A stretch of DNA of 64,000 nt from Sarcocystis neurona (Eukaryota > Apicomplexa > Conoidasida > Eucoccidiorida > Sarcocystidae). The position numbers were made by a program, and so were the translations under genes. Each line of letters begins with the position of its first letter. Within the stretch, counting starts at the first letter, position 1. Below, piece by piece: positions 10,800 to 24,500 of the stretch. The notes beneath the pieces are model-generated. The model saw only the letters and a program-made list of their open reading frames with translations. It had not been told where the DNA came from and made no database searches. The stretch lies in assembly GCA_000727475.1 (NCBI GenBank), contig KL647293.1, positions 3,856,437-3,920,436 on the forward strand, given 5' to 3'.

Positions 10800-12529
10800 A
10801 GCACCATCTTTTTCTGTTTTCTTGTTCCTGCTGCCTTGCCCCCGCTTGCTCTTTGCAGCGCGCGCACGCTCGCCAGTCTCCTTGTTGTTTACGTCGAGAT
10901 CCTAAACGTGTACGTGTGTGCGTTTCTGTATACAGGTATATACATATATATATTGTGAAGACGTGGCTAGCCAAGAATATATATATATATATATATAAGC
11001 AGCAGATACAACCCGAAGGGGTCATATGTGCACATATATGCCTACACATAGGAGTGGGGAAACGGATTTAGAGAACACGCAGAGACAGAGAGAGGAGGGT
11101 CTGCACGTCGACTCAAGAGAGATATACGCATATTTATATATGTAAGGATGTGAATGTATATGTGAGTCCTCTGGTGTAGAGAAAGAGAGAAGAAGAGGGA
11201 GAACACTGCAGCAGCAGCAGCAGATAGATCTTGGATAAGAGAGAGACAGAGAGAGGGCTTTCCACGCGTAGACGCAAGAGGAATATATGCAGAGAGAGAA
11301 ACACAGAGAGAGAGACAGAGGGAGACACCGAGGGGGAGACAGAAGGAGAGACACAGAGAGAGACATAGAGGGGGAGACACAGAGGGGGAGACACAGAGGG
11401 GGAGACACCGAGGGAGAGACACCGAGGGAGACACAGAGGGAGACGGGAAGAAATGACGAGGTGTGCATAGGTGTGTATATGTGTAGATGGGCTTGGTAGT
11501 CGCACAAATATGTGTATACGTGGATATATCTTGGCAGTTCCCTTCTACAAGCGCAGAAGCAAATGGCTCTACATCGTTTACGCATATACATGTAAATGTC
11601 TGTAATATATATAGCGTATACATCTATTATATATATATAGCATATATACTATATATATATCATATATATATATGTGTAACTGCATACATTTGTATGTCCA
11701 CCACAAAGACGCAGTTATACATACATAAATGTATATACATATGTGGATGAAAAGGGACAGCGAGAACGAAATGGGGAGAGAAGCAGACAAGAAGAGAGAC
11801 AAAAAGAGAGAGAGAGAAACAGACAAAAAGGAAGAGGGGAACAGAAAGACAGAGAAGAAAAAAAGGGAAAAACCTGAGTGTACGACTGCTGTTGATTCAC
11901 CTCGTTGAGCGGGTGACCGTGAGGCACGGTATATGCCGAAGTCCACCTCCACTCTTCTTCCATGGACCTCTGCAGATGCGGGCGGGCGATTCTTTCTCCA
12001 CATGAATACATTTTGTGCACCTCTCTGTGTACTGCCTGTACGTGTAGAGAGAGGCGTGATACATTTGTGTCTGAGTGAACTCCTACATACAAACATCCGT
12101 GTGTGTATAGGCGTCTCTAGGATACGTCTATTCATCTGTAGCCACTTGTGTCGCCTTATCACGTGTCCACCAGCGTCCACGGATTTCTCTGTGCGACCTT
12201 CGATGCACAGCCTGTTCACTCACATAATTCCACGCAGAAAGACGCACACAGACCCAACAGGTACAAACACCCGTACACACACACGTGCGCATGCATACGT
12301 GCGTCTCTGCACTGGATCATATGCAGGAGGTCTACCGCTTATATATGTGGGAGGGCGTGTCAGTACGTTTGTAGTCGCTGTTTTCTTCGCTTTCTACACC
12401 CAGACGGTATAGACTTCGAGGCGTCTTCACGCCATGAAATATGAGGGCCTGCGTTTGTGTGTAGCTGCGTGGGGCGGGTCGTGACCTGCGCGCGGTGTCC
12501 TATACGAGCTGCGTTTTCCGCAGGCAGCG
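10800..12529. other. Microsatellite and polypurine DNA upstream of chorismate synthase
   Basis: Contains (AT)n runs near 10975-10996 and 11620-11680, a polypurine minisatellite (11283-11450) and a second purine-rich stretch (11760-11870). No convincing coding frame and no recognisable promoter element. The 5' region of chorismate synthase lies at its right edge. A pyrimidine-rich ttttccgcag sits 9 bp before the assigned ATG, so a 5' UTR intron is possible. Confidence 0.55.
11283..11450. repeat. Polypurine GAGACAC(A/C)GAGGG minisatellite
   Basis: About 170 bp almost free of pyrimidines except for the C in GACAC, built from 15-17-bp units such as ggggagacacagagg. The complementary strand is polypyrimidine and gives spurious Ser/Leu/Pro/Cys reading frames. 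Confidence 0.85.
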
Positions 12530-15500
12530 ATGTCGTCGCTTGGGCGCGCGCTGCGCGTGCACACGTTCGGCGAGTCGCACGCAGCAGCAGTTGGCTGCGT
12601 CATCGACGGCCTGCCTCCGCTGCTGCCGTTGGACCTTGACGCTGACGTGCAGCGGCAGGTCAATCGCAGGAGAACCAACTGCAACGCCTTTGCTGCCTCC
12701 GCGCGTGCCGAAGCCGACCGAGTTATCTGCGTCTCCGGCCTCGAAGACGGCCGTACGTTAGGTAGGTGGATGTGTGGACATACGGATGCGTAGACCGTGC
12801 ATCTATCTATATGCGCAGCAAGAGAGAGATACAGAGAGAAAGAGGGGAGGAGAACAGAGAGGTGCGTTTCGGTGTGTGTATGTGTGTGTGTGTGTGGATG
12901 AAAATAGACGTGCATATATGCACGTGCGCATACACGAAGAAAAAGAGAGAGCAAGAGGAAAAAGATACGTAGACGTGCATGGCTAGTTATCGGTGTGCAG
13001 TCTTCTGCGGCAGAGGGACACACGTACGTGTCGCAGGTGCATGCAAGTGCGTGGAGGATGTACACGAAAAGGATAACACAAGAGCAGGTGCTCCGGTATT
13101 TGTTCCTAGGCGTGTAAGACACATATATTTTTTCCGTTCCACGTAGACAGTGTACAGAGCTGTAGGTTTCTATGTAGATACACAGCTATCTATATACATG
13201 TATAGGAATGTCTACCTTCGTTCTCTATATACATGTGTATACACGTACGTATACATAAATTTCTCAGTATCCTTTGTCCCACTAGAAGTGGGATATATAC
13301 ACATATATAGGTATTAGTGGTACGGAAGAAGGTATAGGTAAAGAGAGAGAACAGACAGGTGCATTCTCATATATATATGTGTGTGTATGTGAGGATGAAA
13401 ATAGACATGTGTCTCTGTCTTTCTGTCTTTCTCTATACATATGTACGTCTCCTTGTTGCCCATATATATATATATATATATATACACATGCATGTATGTC
13501 ACCTGCGTACACATCTACACAAATATAGATATGCATATATATAGAATATATGTGTTGCGTACGTGAACATACATATATGTATAGGTATATTCTACACATT
13601 TACGTATACGTTTATACAAATATATGTGTATATATATATGTATATACACTTACGTGCATGTGTATATAACTACACATCTGTACATATATATGTATATAGA
13701 GAGAGAGAGCGACGGAATATTCAGCTAACGGGTGTGTGAAGGCCAATAGACAAACTCGTCTTTACACGCGCACCCCTGCACCTGTGAAATCATATGACCA
13801 TTTATATATATACCTATATACGCATAAATATGTATACATGTATAGATACGCTCACACACACACACATGTATGTGAAAATACATATATATATATATATATA
13901 TATATGTGTGTTGAGAGCTGCGGCGAGTGGAGTGACGTAGAGAAAGGCGTATGTGCTGCTGCGGGTGCCGACCTACAAAGGACACCTTCTAGTTTGTTAT
14001 ATTCCTGCGTCCTCACATATATATTTATGTACGTATATGTATGTGCGCGGCTCTGTGACGCTGCAAAACTCGTTTCGTGACTGCTGACACAGAGCCGGGC
14101 GCGTGAATAGTCTAGTCTTCTTGAAACAGAGATGGTGGCGGTTGTTCCCAGCACTTGCAAGGAAAGCAGGAAGAAGCTCAAGAGAAGTCATTCTTCCGGC
14201 AGTTGCTGCTTCACTGCTTCGTGCGCAGCAGCTAACGGCCGCTTGCCAATATGCGGTGTCTCGGGCCAAGAACTTCCTCCACGGGCTTCTCTCTGCACGT
14301 ACCTCACACGTTTTATTCAACCACACCACCGATGGCTGTTGAGTCTCACAGAAAAAGTAGAAAACGGAAACGTTCCCGCCGGTGTGCCGAAGACACATGT
14401 ATGTACGCGTACCTTCCTGCAGTACTGTGTGCGTGTTCGTAATTAGAAAGGTAGACATGCACGTATATATACGTATCTGTAGAGATAGATACGTAGATAT
14501 ATATATGTGTGTGTAGCTGAAGAGGTCGGTAGAAATATACGTATAACATATATGTATAGAAAGAGAGAGACAGAGAGACAAGATAGAGAGATGATAGGTA
14601 GACATATATGTCTATATGTGTATACGTATATGTGTATCTGTGTAGAAGGAGAGGTACGTAGGTATGCGTACACGTGCACATAAACATAACTATACGTACC
14701 TATATGTGTACCCGTATATGAAAACAGAAATATATGTATATGTATATATATGTGTATGTATTGTATATATGTGTGTGTGGCATATTCGTATGTGTGCGTC
14801 TGGCGCAGCAAGGCGTGCTGCGATGTGGTGTTGCTGCTGCTGCTGCCTGCAAAATTGTAGGGACCCCCCTGACACTTCTCGTGTGGAACGAAGACGTGCG
14901 ACCAGAGGACTACTGTTCCACCACCTGGGAACTTTCGAAGGCGGAGCAGCAGCAGCAGCAAGAGAGAGTGCAGCGTCAGCAACAGCGGGGACGAGATGGG
15001 GAGGAACCGCAGCGAGAGCAGCAAGGAAGAGAAGAACACAAGCCGCACCAGCAGGAAGGAGAAGATGAAGGAGGAACGGTCTCGTCGGAGCAGCAACAGC
15101 AGCAGCGTGGGGTGGACCCAGAGCACCAGCACGTGACACAGCAGTTGCAGCAGCAGCAGCAAAAACAGCAGCAGCAGAGGGTGGACAAGCAGTCACTGCA
15201 GCAACAGGCCGCGCGACAGCAACAGCGGCAGTTTTCGTACAGCAGCTCTCCAAAAGAAGGCGCTGCTGCTGCTGCTCCTGCTGCTGCTACCACTACCTGC
15301 GGTCCTTCCCTCGTCGTCTCGAAGGAGCAACAAGAACAGAAGAGGCGGAAAAGACACCTTCCCCGACCCGGTCACGCAGACTTCACGTACGAAGCAAAAA
15401 TGCATGTGCACGCGAGCAGCGGAGGGGGTCGCAGCAGCGCCAGAGAAACGGTCGCTCGCGTGGCAGCAGGCGCCGTTGTGGAAAAGTGGCTCTCTCTCGA

Positions 15501-18500
15501 ATATGGAATGCGCGTCGTCGCATGGGTGTCTCAGGCAAGCAGCTTCTCTCTATCCGTCATCTACGAAGAAAATGTCTGCATGCGTCTTCCCTTGTGTGTG
15601 TTCGTACATGTATGTGTAAAGAATAGACGCACACACACGTTCGGGGGCCCGGTTGATTCCACAGGTATACGACCGCACAACCTTCCGCGCGCGTTTGCAT
15701 ATATGTAGTAGGACAGCGTGTTGAGACTCTCGCCTTTTCTCCGCTCTTCTCTCTCAGCGTAGATGTATAGTTTTACTCAAGACAGCAGTACTTGGCCTTC
15801 ACTTATATATATATATACATATGTACACGTACCCACACGTGTATGTGCGTCCGTAGTTATATGCAGTCTCTCTGTACATATGTGGCTGCAAGTGGGTCGT
15901 AACCGTGTGGACGCCTGTGTGGGTATATAAAACCACACACGTATACGTACATACGCGTACAATTATATACATGTATATAGTGCTATGCATACATGCATAT
16001 ATATATATATATATAGATAGATAGATATGTAGGGCGAGGGATATGTGAATATATATATATGTGTTGCCGTTCGTACTGTGGAAGCGGGTGCATAAGTCCG
16101 GGCTGAAATGCTCGAGTAGCGCAGTTGGCAGTGCTTGGGTGTGCGACTCTTGCCGCCGCACGAGGACTTCTTTTTCATTCTTTCATCCAGACGGTCTTTC
16201 TGTATACACACGTGCTTACAAAAGACGAATGTGCGACATATATATATATATATATATACACATGTATATATAGGCCTTCGTCTCTGCCTATACGTATGCA
16301 TACGTGTATCCGGTGAATATGTAAATAGGTCTGCAGGTATAAAGTAGACGTGGGTAACTTGTACCGAGGGTAAGTGCGTAGTCTACCTGCCGGCATCTTC
16401 TTCCTTTCTCCTGAGTCGCACGCAGGTGCAACAAGCCTTTCCACCTCTCCGTTTCTGTCTCCATTTGTTCACCAGGCCTCCAGATTAACTCTGCGGGATA
16501 TCTTGCATGCTCCGTCCCTACATATTCATATATAAGTGGGTCAGCACATATGTACGTATACATATTAATGATGTAAAACAGAGAGAAATGATGCACGCAA
16601 TACGTATGCTAAGTGGCGGTACAAGCCTCATACAGACGTCTACTGTTTGGAGCGTGTACACATGTATAAAATATAGATACATACGTATACGCACGTAGTA
16701 TTCACATGCGTCCGGACATATATATATATACATACGCGCAGATATGGATGCGGATGACTATGTGTATGCGTGTGTCTGTCTGTCAGGGCTACTCGGTCCG
16801 TTAGTACATATTCACGGCTATATTTATAAGTACAGAGATGCTCCTGCGTGCAGGTGTAAACTTTCTGTGTAAGAGTAGCATGTGGACGTCTGTGTGTGTA
16901 TATATGTAGAGGAGGATACGCTTGAGTAGATGAAGTTCTGCGGAGGTGGTGCCTGACGAACGCTTCGTTACACGGCTCCTCTCTCTCTCGTCCGCCTCCT
17001 GCTGCTGTTCTCCCAGTGCTACTGCTGCCCATCCCAGTGTTGCTGCTGCTGCCGTGGCAGTGCTGCTGCAGTTGTTGCTCTTTGCCGCAGCTGTTGCTCT
17101 TTGCTGCTGCTGTTGCTGTCTGTTGTTGCTGCTGCCGACAGTGTGTCTGCTTGCTGCTGCAGGTCCCAATGCCCGGCTCGCTGCTGCTGCTGGTTTACTG
17201 ACACTTCGTTGCTACCGTTGAAGCTGCTACGTTTCTTCATGTGCAGGTCGGCCACGTGAAGGTTCCCTCGGCTGTCGAAGAGCGCTGGAGAAGTTGCCCC
17301 CCGCTGCGCGCAGACGTCGACCGCCTAGGACTTGTACGTCTTCTCACACCCCTAGCAGCAGCAGGAGCAACAGCAGCAACACGAGCAAGAGCAACGGGAG
17401 CAACGGCAGCAGCAGCAGCTGCCACAGCAGCGAGTGAAGGAGTAGCAGCAGCAGAAACAGGAGCAGCAGCGACCGGTGCAGAACCCAGACTACCAGGGGA
17501 GCCAGCAGTGGCAGCAGCAAGAGGAGGGACTGCGACACTCGCTTCGATACGAGGAGCAAGAAGAGAACCAGCTGCAGCGGCACGCGCAGCAGCAAGAACA
17601 GCAGCAGGCCCAACAGCACCTGCCGCAGCGGCCGCCGTGATGGCTCACGAAAAGTCAGACACTTCTAGCAAGGAAAAAAGAACCTCTGCGTCTGCTGCTG
17701 TGCTGATTGGCAGGGGTGAGCAGCAGCAGCACCGCCAAAAGTGTACAGACGCGTGCAGCAGCAGCAGCAGTCGCACGGAAGCATCAATTTGCAGAGCAAT
17801 CGCAGCGCCCATGAATGAGCTGCTGTGGATTGACGCCGAGGGAGCTGTTTATGACGCTGCTGGGGAGCTCCTCAGACCTGCAACAGCAACGCTCCAGCTG
17901 CAGCAGCAACAAGGGCATAAAACTGCAGCAACAACAGCCGAGCCGCAGGCTTCTGAGCAGCGGGTGGCAGCCGAGTACCGGGCGCAGCAGATGGAGGAGA
18001 AGGAAGAGACACGGGAAGAGACAGCGGCCCAACTGCAGCACCACCAGCCAGCAGCAATAATGCTTGAGCAACAGCAGCAGCAGGAAGTCGCAGCAACGCG
18101 GGGCCTGCCAGGAGAAACCGAGAGGCAGCAGTGGAGGGAGGAGGTGATTCAAACGCGCTGTCCTCATCCTGCCACGGCAGTGCGCATGGCAATTCTTATT
18201 CGGGAGGTCCGACAAACAGAGACACAGTTTTTTTCTGACTTTCAGCCGTGTATAGATGGCTGCACGCGCTCACGTATATACATGTGTGTTTATATATATA
18301 ACACACGTGTGTACATGCGTTACGTACTTACGTACAAGTATTACATACATACATGCATACACACCTGCATACATACGTACATACATACACAGGTACATAC
18401 ATACATACGTACGTTCATACATCCATACACACATACATACATCTAATCACATATATATATATGTATATATATATGCGTATACTTATATATGGTTGATCCT

Positions 18501-21500
18501 CTCTTCTGCTCTGGGTGTTCGCGTATCCTCCTCCTTTCGATTATCTTCGGGGTCCCTGCAGTCTGCGCAAGGCACAGTATACACGTGTACACGTGTAATG
18601 CGGATTTACTAATATATATATATATATATATTTGCATATATGTAGATATATTTATATGTGTATATATGTATGCATATAAGTCTCCGTATTTGAAGACAAA
18701 TTTCTACATACACATCGTAGCTGTCTTCTGTCCTGCCTACATCTCTTCCTAAACAGCTCTCTCTCTATGTTGTGTGTTGAGCACACCTGCACCTCTTTCT
18801 ACGCATATATATATATATATGTGTAGTGTCCACGCATACACCTCTCTCTCTGACTCTCTCTCACTCTCTCTATATATACATATATATATATATATATGTA
18901 GTGTACACGCGTGCACCTCTCACTCTCACTCTCTCTCTGTCTATATATATATATATATATATATATGTGTTGAACACACGTGCACCTCTCTCTCTGTACA
19001 TATGTATATATATATGTAGTGTACACGCGTGCACCTCTCTCCCTGACTTTCTCTCTATGTGTGTAGTGTACACGCATGCACATTTCACTCTCTCTGTCTC
19101 TCCCTCTTGCGTTTTCTCTGTATATATACAAATTATATATATTTGTACGCTTGCCGGTATCTCAGTCCCCCGCAGCTGAAGAAGTCACTTTCGTTCACAC
19201 GCGCGTACGCGTAGACATGGGGGTTTGAACAAACCAGGAGAGCTGCTCATGAGAGTCTGCGCGATTTTGCAGCCCCCCGTATTTGATTTTGCAGCCCCCC
19301 GTATTTGCGTCTACAAATCTCCAGAAGCCCACGGGAGCGCATCTCCTCTCTCTTCTCTGTCTCGCTTTTCCTCCGTCTCTCTCCCTTTCCTTTTCATCTG
19401 TCTTTCTCTCCGCCTCTCGCTTTTCATTTTCGCTGTCCCTGTCTTTCGCCTTCTCTCTTCTTCTGTCTCTCTCTCTTTCTCTGTGCGCCTGCATGTGTAC
19501 AGGTGCGTTTGCGAACACTGCTTTAAAGGAGAAGACCACACACACGTGTATGTCTGCAGCTACATTTGGGTAGATTTGTAGACACACGCGTCTCTGCATC
19601 TCCCTCTGCGACGTATGGGTGGTCACCACGTACACGCCTCATGTGCATGCGAGTACGAGCAGGTGGTCGCTTTTAGATCCAGCGCGTGCGAGAGACAGAC
19701 AGACGAGGAGGAAGAGAACTTTCAGCAAAAGTTGTAACCCGGGCATATGCGGGAGTGTGCGACGCGATACACGTACATGAGGAAGTGTTCGACCAAATTT
19801 TTTCTTTGCTTTCTTCGTCGGTTGTCTGCAGACCTCCCGGTGTCTCTGTATGAAATTGCCAACGTGTGCGAGCAGCTTCGTGCACTGTGCGCACACTCCC
19901 TCGAACACAGCGACAGACACGGTTCCTGCTGCAGCAGACCCGCATGTCCGTTTTCTCGGAAACGTGAACTGCTGCTTTTGCCCACGATGGCTGCCGCTGT
20001 TGCTGCAACTCGCCGTCACGCAGGGAACTCAATTCGGAGATGCCTGCTGCTCTCCTCACGCTTCCGCACGTGTTGCTGCTGGTGTTCTCAACGAACATGA
20101 CACTGCTGCTGCTGCTTCTTCGTCGCGTCTTCTCTCGTGCTGCTGCTGCTTCCCTCCTAGGTGCAGTGACGTCGTCCTGCAGCTGGCGGCTTCTTCTCTC
20201 CATCTTGCTGCAGCGACGCCTTCCACGGGTGCTGCTGCCTTTCACGCATCTCTTCTCCCCGTCCAGCAGTTGCCTGACGCGCTGCGGCTGTTGTTTTCGT
20301 TGCTTTTCAGCGACGCGGCCCGTTTGCTGTCGCTGTCGTCGTTTCCTTCTTCCTGACCAAATTTGCCGCTGCTACTGCTGCACAGCCTGTCGTTGCTTGT
20401 TTGCCACTGCTGCTGCTCCTCTTGCTCCTCGTTTTGCACAGGGCGGTTGATCCGTCGCTGCTGCATCTGTTCCTGCTGTTCGTGCGACAGAACGTTCACA
20501 AGCCTTCTCGGCTTTGTCTCTTAACTTCTCGGATTTGCTGCTGCTGCTTTTCCTCCTGAGGAGACGGCTCACTTCCTACGGCTGCTACTGCTGGCGTTTG
20601 AGGCAGACGGATTGGTGTCGCGTCTCCATCTGTTTGAAACTTTGCACAGGTGTTGCTGTTCACTCTGCCCGCAAGAGTTCTATACACCTGTCACTGCGGC
20701 TGCTGTGAAGGCGGCGACTGCCTCTCCCTCTCAACCTTCCTCCTGTTGCGGCTGCTGCTTCTCCCAGTTTTCGTTCACGTCTGCTTCTGCTGCTGCTGCT
20801 CGCGCATCATGCTCCGACGTCCGCTTCTGCTGCTTTTGCTGCTGCCGCTGCTGCTGCTCCTAGTTCTTGCTTACATCTGCTTCTGGTGTGGCTGCTGCTG
20901 TCCCTACATCTTGCCTACGTCTGCATCTGCTGCTGTGGCTGCTCCTGCTCCTACTTCTTGCCTACACCTGCGGCTGCTGCTGCTGCGAGCAGGTAGCTCT
21001 AAGCAAAGATACGATTGGTGGCTGCACTTCCTGCGTCATCGTCGGCCCCCCTCTCGGTCTCGGTGAGTTCGGACTATAAAAAAGGGAAGCAAGAACAAAG
21101 GCCAGTTCACTTTAAGTACCCAGATATCTGTGTTATCCGTCCCACACATATATATATGTATGTGAGTCAATACGCAGACCTACATACATACAAATATATG
21201 CGTGTATATGTGTATATGTAATTCTGTAGACAACGGAATGACTTGAAGTGCGAAAATATTTCTTTTTGTGCATAGGTCTGTTAAGTGGCTGTGAAAGAGG
21301 AAGAGTGCTTCTGTCAGAGTGGTGACTATCCTCTTCTTCGCTTGGGTCGTGATAGGCGTATCCTTGCAGGTCTGTTCCTCCATATGTATACATATAATGT
21401 CATACATATATATACTCGTATCGAGCGAGAGGGGATTCTTGGTGGATAAGCTGCTTGTTTCTCTTCTGAATACACATTCGAGTGTTCACAGCCGAGGGGA

Positions 21501-24500
21501 AGAGTTATCCTTGCTCTTTATAGATCTTCCGACACACCGATGCATAGGCGTGCAAGAGGTAGAGCCACCTTCCGTCTTTCTTTGCGTGTGCACGTGGATC
21601 TACAAATGAAGAGAAAGAGGAAGGGACCGAAGCTTCCTCAGTTTTCCCAGGTCTTCGTGTATATGTGTATATAAATATGTGTATGTGTGTACACACGTAG
21701 TAGGTGGAGTCACACAACACGCGCCTTCTTAGGAAACACATGTATGCACACAAGTGTATCGCGCTGCGGCACGGCTACGAAGAGACGGCTGCTCGTCTGG
21801 AGGAGAGCTCTTTCTGTTACTGCTCAGGTGTATTCGTGAATGGATGACGGTGTGAATATACGAGCAGAGTTTTCTTTTGGCTTCTAAAAGAAATGCACCT
21901 GGTCAAAACACACACGTATAGACAACCAGGTATATAAACCTGTAGGTTACCAGGTGAATAGATCGATAAGTAGGTAGCAGGGCACGTATATATATGTATG
22001 TATTGATAGATAGATAAACAAATACGTTGATAGACAGGCAGGTGCTGAGAGGTGGATAAGCAGATAGATAATAGGGTCTAAAGACATTTGTATATCTTTA
22101 GATATATGTGTACACGTATGCCTGGAAGAGTCAACAAGTAGGTAGGTAGACATGTAGGTTGACAGGTGGACAGCTAGATAGGTAGTAGGGTCTACAGTTG
22201 TACGTACATCTTTAGGTATATACGTATGTGTATAGATAAATAGACAGATAGGTAGATAGACACGAAGCCTCACAGATGGGTAGGTAGGTAGTCGGGTCTA
22301 CAGCTATATATATATATATATATATATCTGTGTAGAAAGGGTTCTCTGCACCAACGTGGACATTTTTACGGCCCCCTATATGTATATACATACGTTCATG
22401 AGCAGGCTAAGAAAGAAATGCACGTAGCAGTTAGAAGTGCATGCTACGGGGATGGACAGCGCAGATGTGTGTTTCTTTGTAGGTGAAGAGAGTGATAACA
22501 ACGCGGGGCAGAAACTTGGGAAAGTTCCCAAGTTCAAAAGAAGTCTGTTTCGCTTTCTGTGTCTGAACCTCCGCGCGCACACGTGTGTAGTCCTAGGAGC
22601 TGCAGGAAAGCGCGCAACAAGGAGAAAAAAGTTTCCGTTTTCTTCTCTTTCTGTCTTTTCGTGTCTATCTCTGCGAGGCAAAGCGGGCGTATAGGAAAGT
22701 GTCTACAAAGGCAAAGAGACACAGAAGAAGAAAGGAGGTTCTCCACGGCCGAAACGCGTCTTTCTTTCTCTCTCTGAGACACCCATGTGTGTGTGTGCGT
22801 GGAAACTATTACATGGATAGACAGCGGGACGAATATATATGTATATACATATGTGTAGGTAGACACGAGGACACAGTATTGCAGGGCACTACTACGGAAA
22901 GCGATATTCGTCTTTTGTGTATGTATGTGTATATATATGTTTGCGGGTACAGATAGGAGGACTCAGGACTCGAGGACGCTACTGGAGGAAGCGCTATTCT
23001 TTATTCGCGTGTCTATACATATATGTGTGTGAGTTTGTCTATAAGGATTTACACGAATTAGGGAAGTGGCCAGAAAGACGAAGACTGAGAGAAAGGACGT
23101 TTCTCTGTGTAGGCGAATGAGGTGAAGACGCGCGCGCAATGCCACATACGTGAAACGGGACGACAAGCAGAAAAAAACGCCTCTTGTCCTTGCGGATAGA
23201 CGTTTCTACTTAGAACTCGGTATTTGTGTGATGGCGTTCTCGTACAGCCGTTGCAGCGGTGCAGACGCCCTGCATGCGTCAGAAGGCGGCTGTCATTGCT
23301 GCTGCTTTTCTTCTGCCATTGGTGTTGCTGCTGCTGCTCTCCCGCCGCTACTACCGTTGATATTGCTGCCGGTGCTTCTGCTGCTGCAGCAGGAGCTCCT
23401 GGTGCCCACTTCGATTCGTAGCCGCGTTTTCCTCGGCACGACGTGACCAGACTGTTGCGTGGGGCACGGCGTGTTGCTGCTGCTGTTGCTGCTGCTGCCG
23501 CTGCCGTCGCTCCTGCGGTGGGGGCTTGCTGCTACATCGTCTTGACTGCTTCTGCCGTTGCTGTTGCACGCGTGTGGTGCTTTGTGTTCTCTCTACCCCT
23601 GCTGCTGGTGCATGCGCTTAGTGCTGTCTGTGCACTTTATTTCTGCCGTTGTTGCTACCATTTCTTCTCAGCTGTCGGCCGCTTGCGCGCGCTGCACGGT
23701 CTTGCCGCTTTGCGCTGCATCACATACTCTCTCCATCCGTCCGTCTGGTACTGCTGCTGCTGCTGCGCTGCTGCCGCTGCTTTCTGTACTGCTGCTGCTG
23801 CTACACGCCGGCGTGCGGCTGCCCATGCTGCGCGCGCGCAAAAGGTGGCGCCCCTTGTGCAGCTGCACCCGTGCGACGTGGGGCGGCGGGTAGTGGAATA
23901 GGGTGGAACTGCTGTTGCTGTTGCATGTGTGGGGTGGTGCTGCTGCTGCTGCCTTCGCCGGGACAGGAGAGCCTTGCTTCGATAAAGTCGAGGCAGAGCT
24001 GGCGAAGGCGATGCTTTCTCTCCCTGCGACAAAGGCCTTCGAGGTACGCTACTACCACACGGGCAGCACCAGACTCCCTGCTGCTGGTGTTTCCGAATAA
24101 AGCCAGCAATAGAGTCAACTAAAAGGCTTGTTCTTTTTTTCGATGTGGGTTCACCAGCAACTTGTGGGAATGTAGTATGATTCTATTAATTATTATCTGT
24201 GGGGTGCTATGCCATAAAGAGGATATGTTTTGTACGCAGCAGCATCAGAGACAGCAACGACGGCAGATGCCAGAGCTGCCTCTGCGACCTTCGCTACGTA
24301 TTCGCCCGCAAAAGCTGCTGCCTCGTGACCTCGCGCACTATAGACAAACATGCATACGTATATATATATATATGCTTGCGCCCGTAAAGGTATCCATATA
24401 TACAGAGATACACATATATCTCTATATAGACATATGTTGACATATATACACCGAGAGGGGGAGAAATACACATATATATACTTATATAAAGAGAGAGAAT

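Noticed and set aside
11022..11623. Ser/Leu/Pro/Cys-rich - strand frames of about 190 codons
   Set aside because: They are the polypyrimidine strand of the GAGACACAGAGG minisatellite flanked by AT repeats.
16110..16180. A complete tRNA gene in chorismate synthase intron 2
   Set aside because: Only the acceptor 5' strand and D-arm fit. No pairing anticodon stem, no TTCGA T-loop and no 3' acceptor strand follow.
23443..23901. 152-codon Ala/Cys/Leu-rich + frame
   Set aside because: It lies between exons 4 and 5 of chorismate synthase, which join in phase with conserved sequence (GLG|EPCFDK), so it is intronic CTG sequence.
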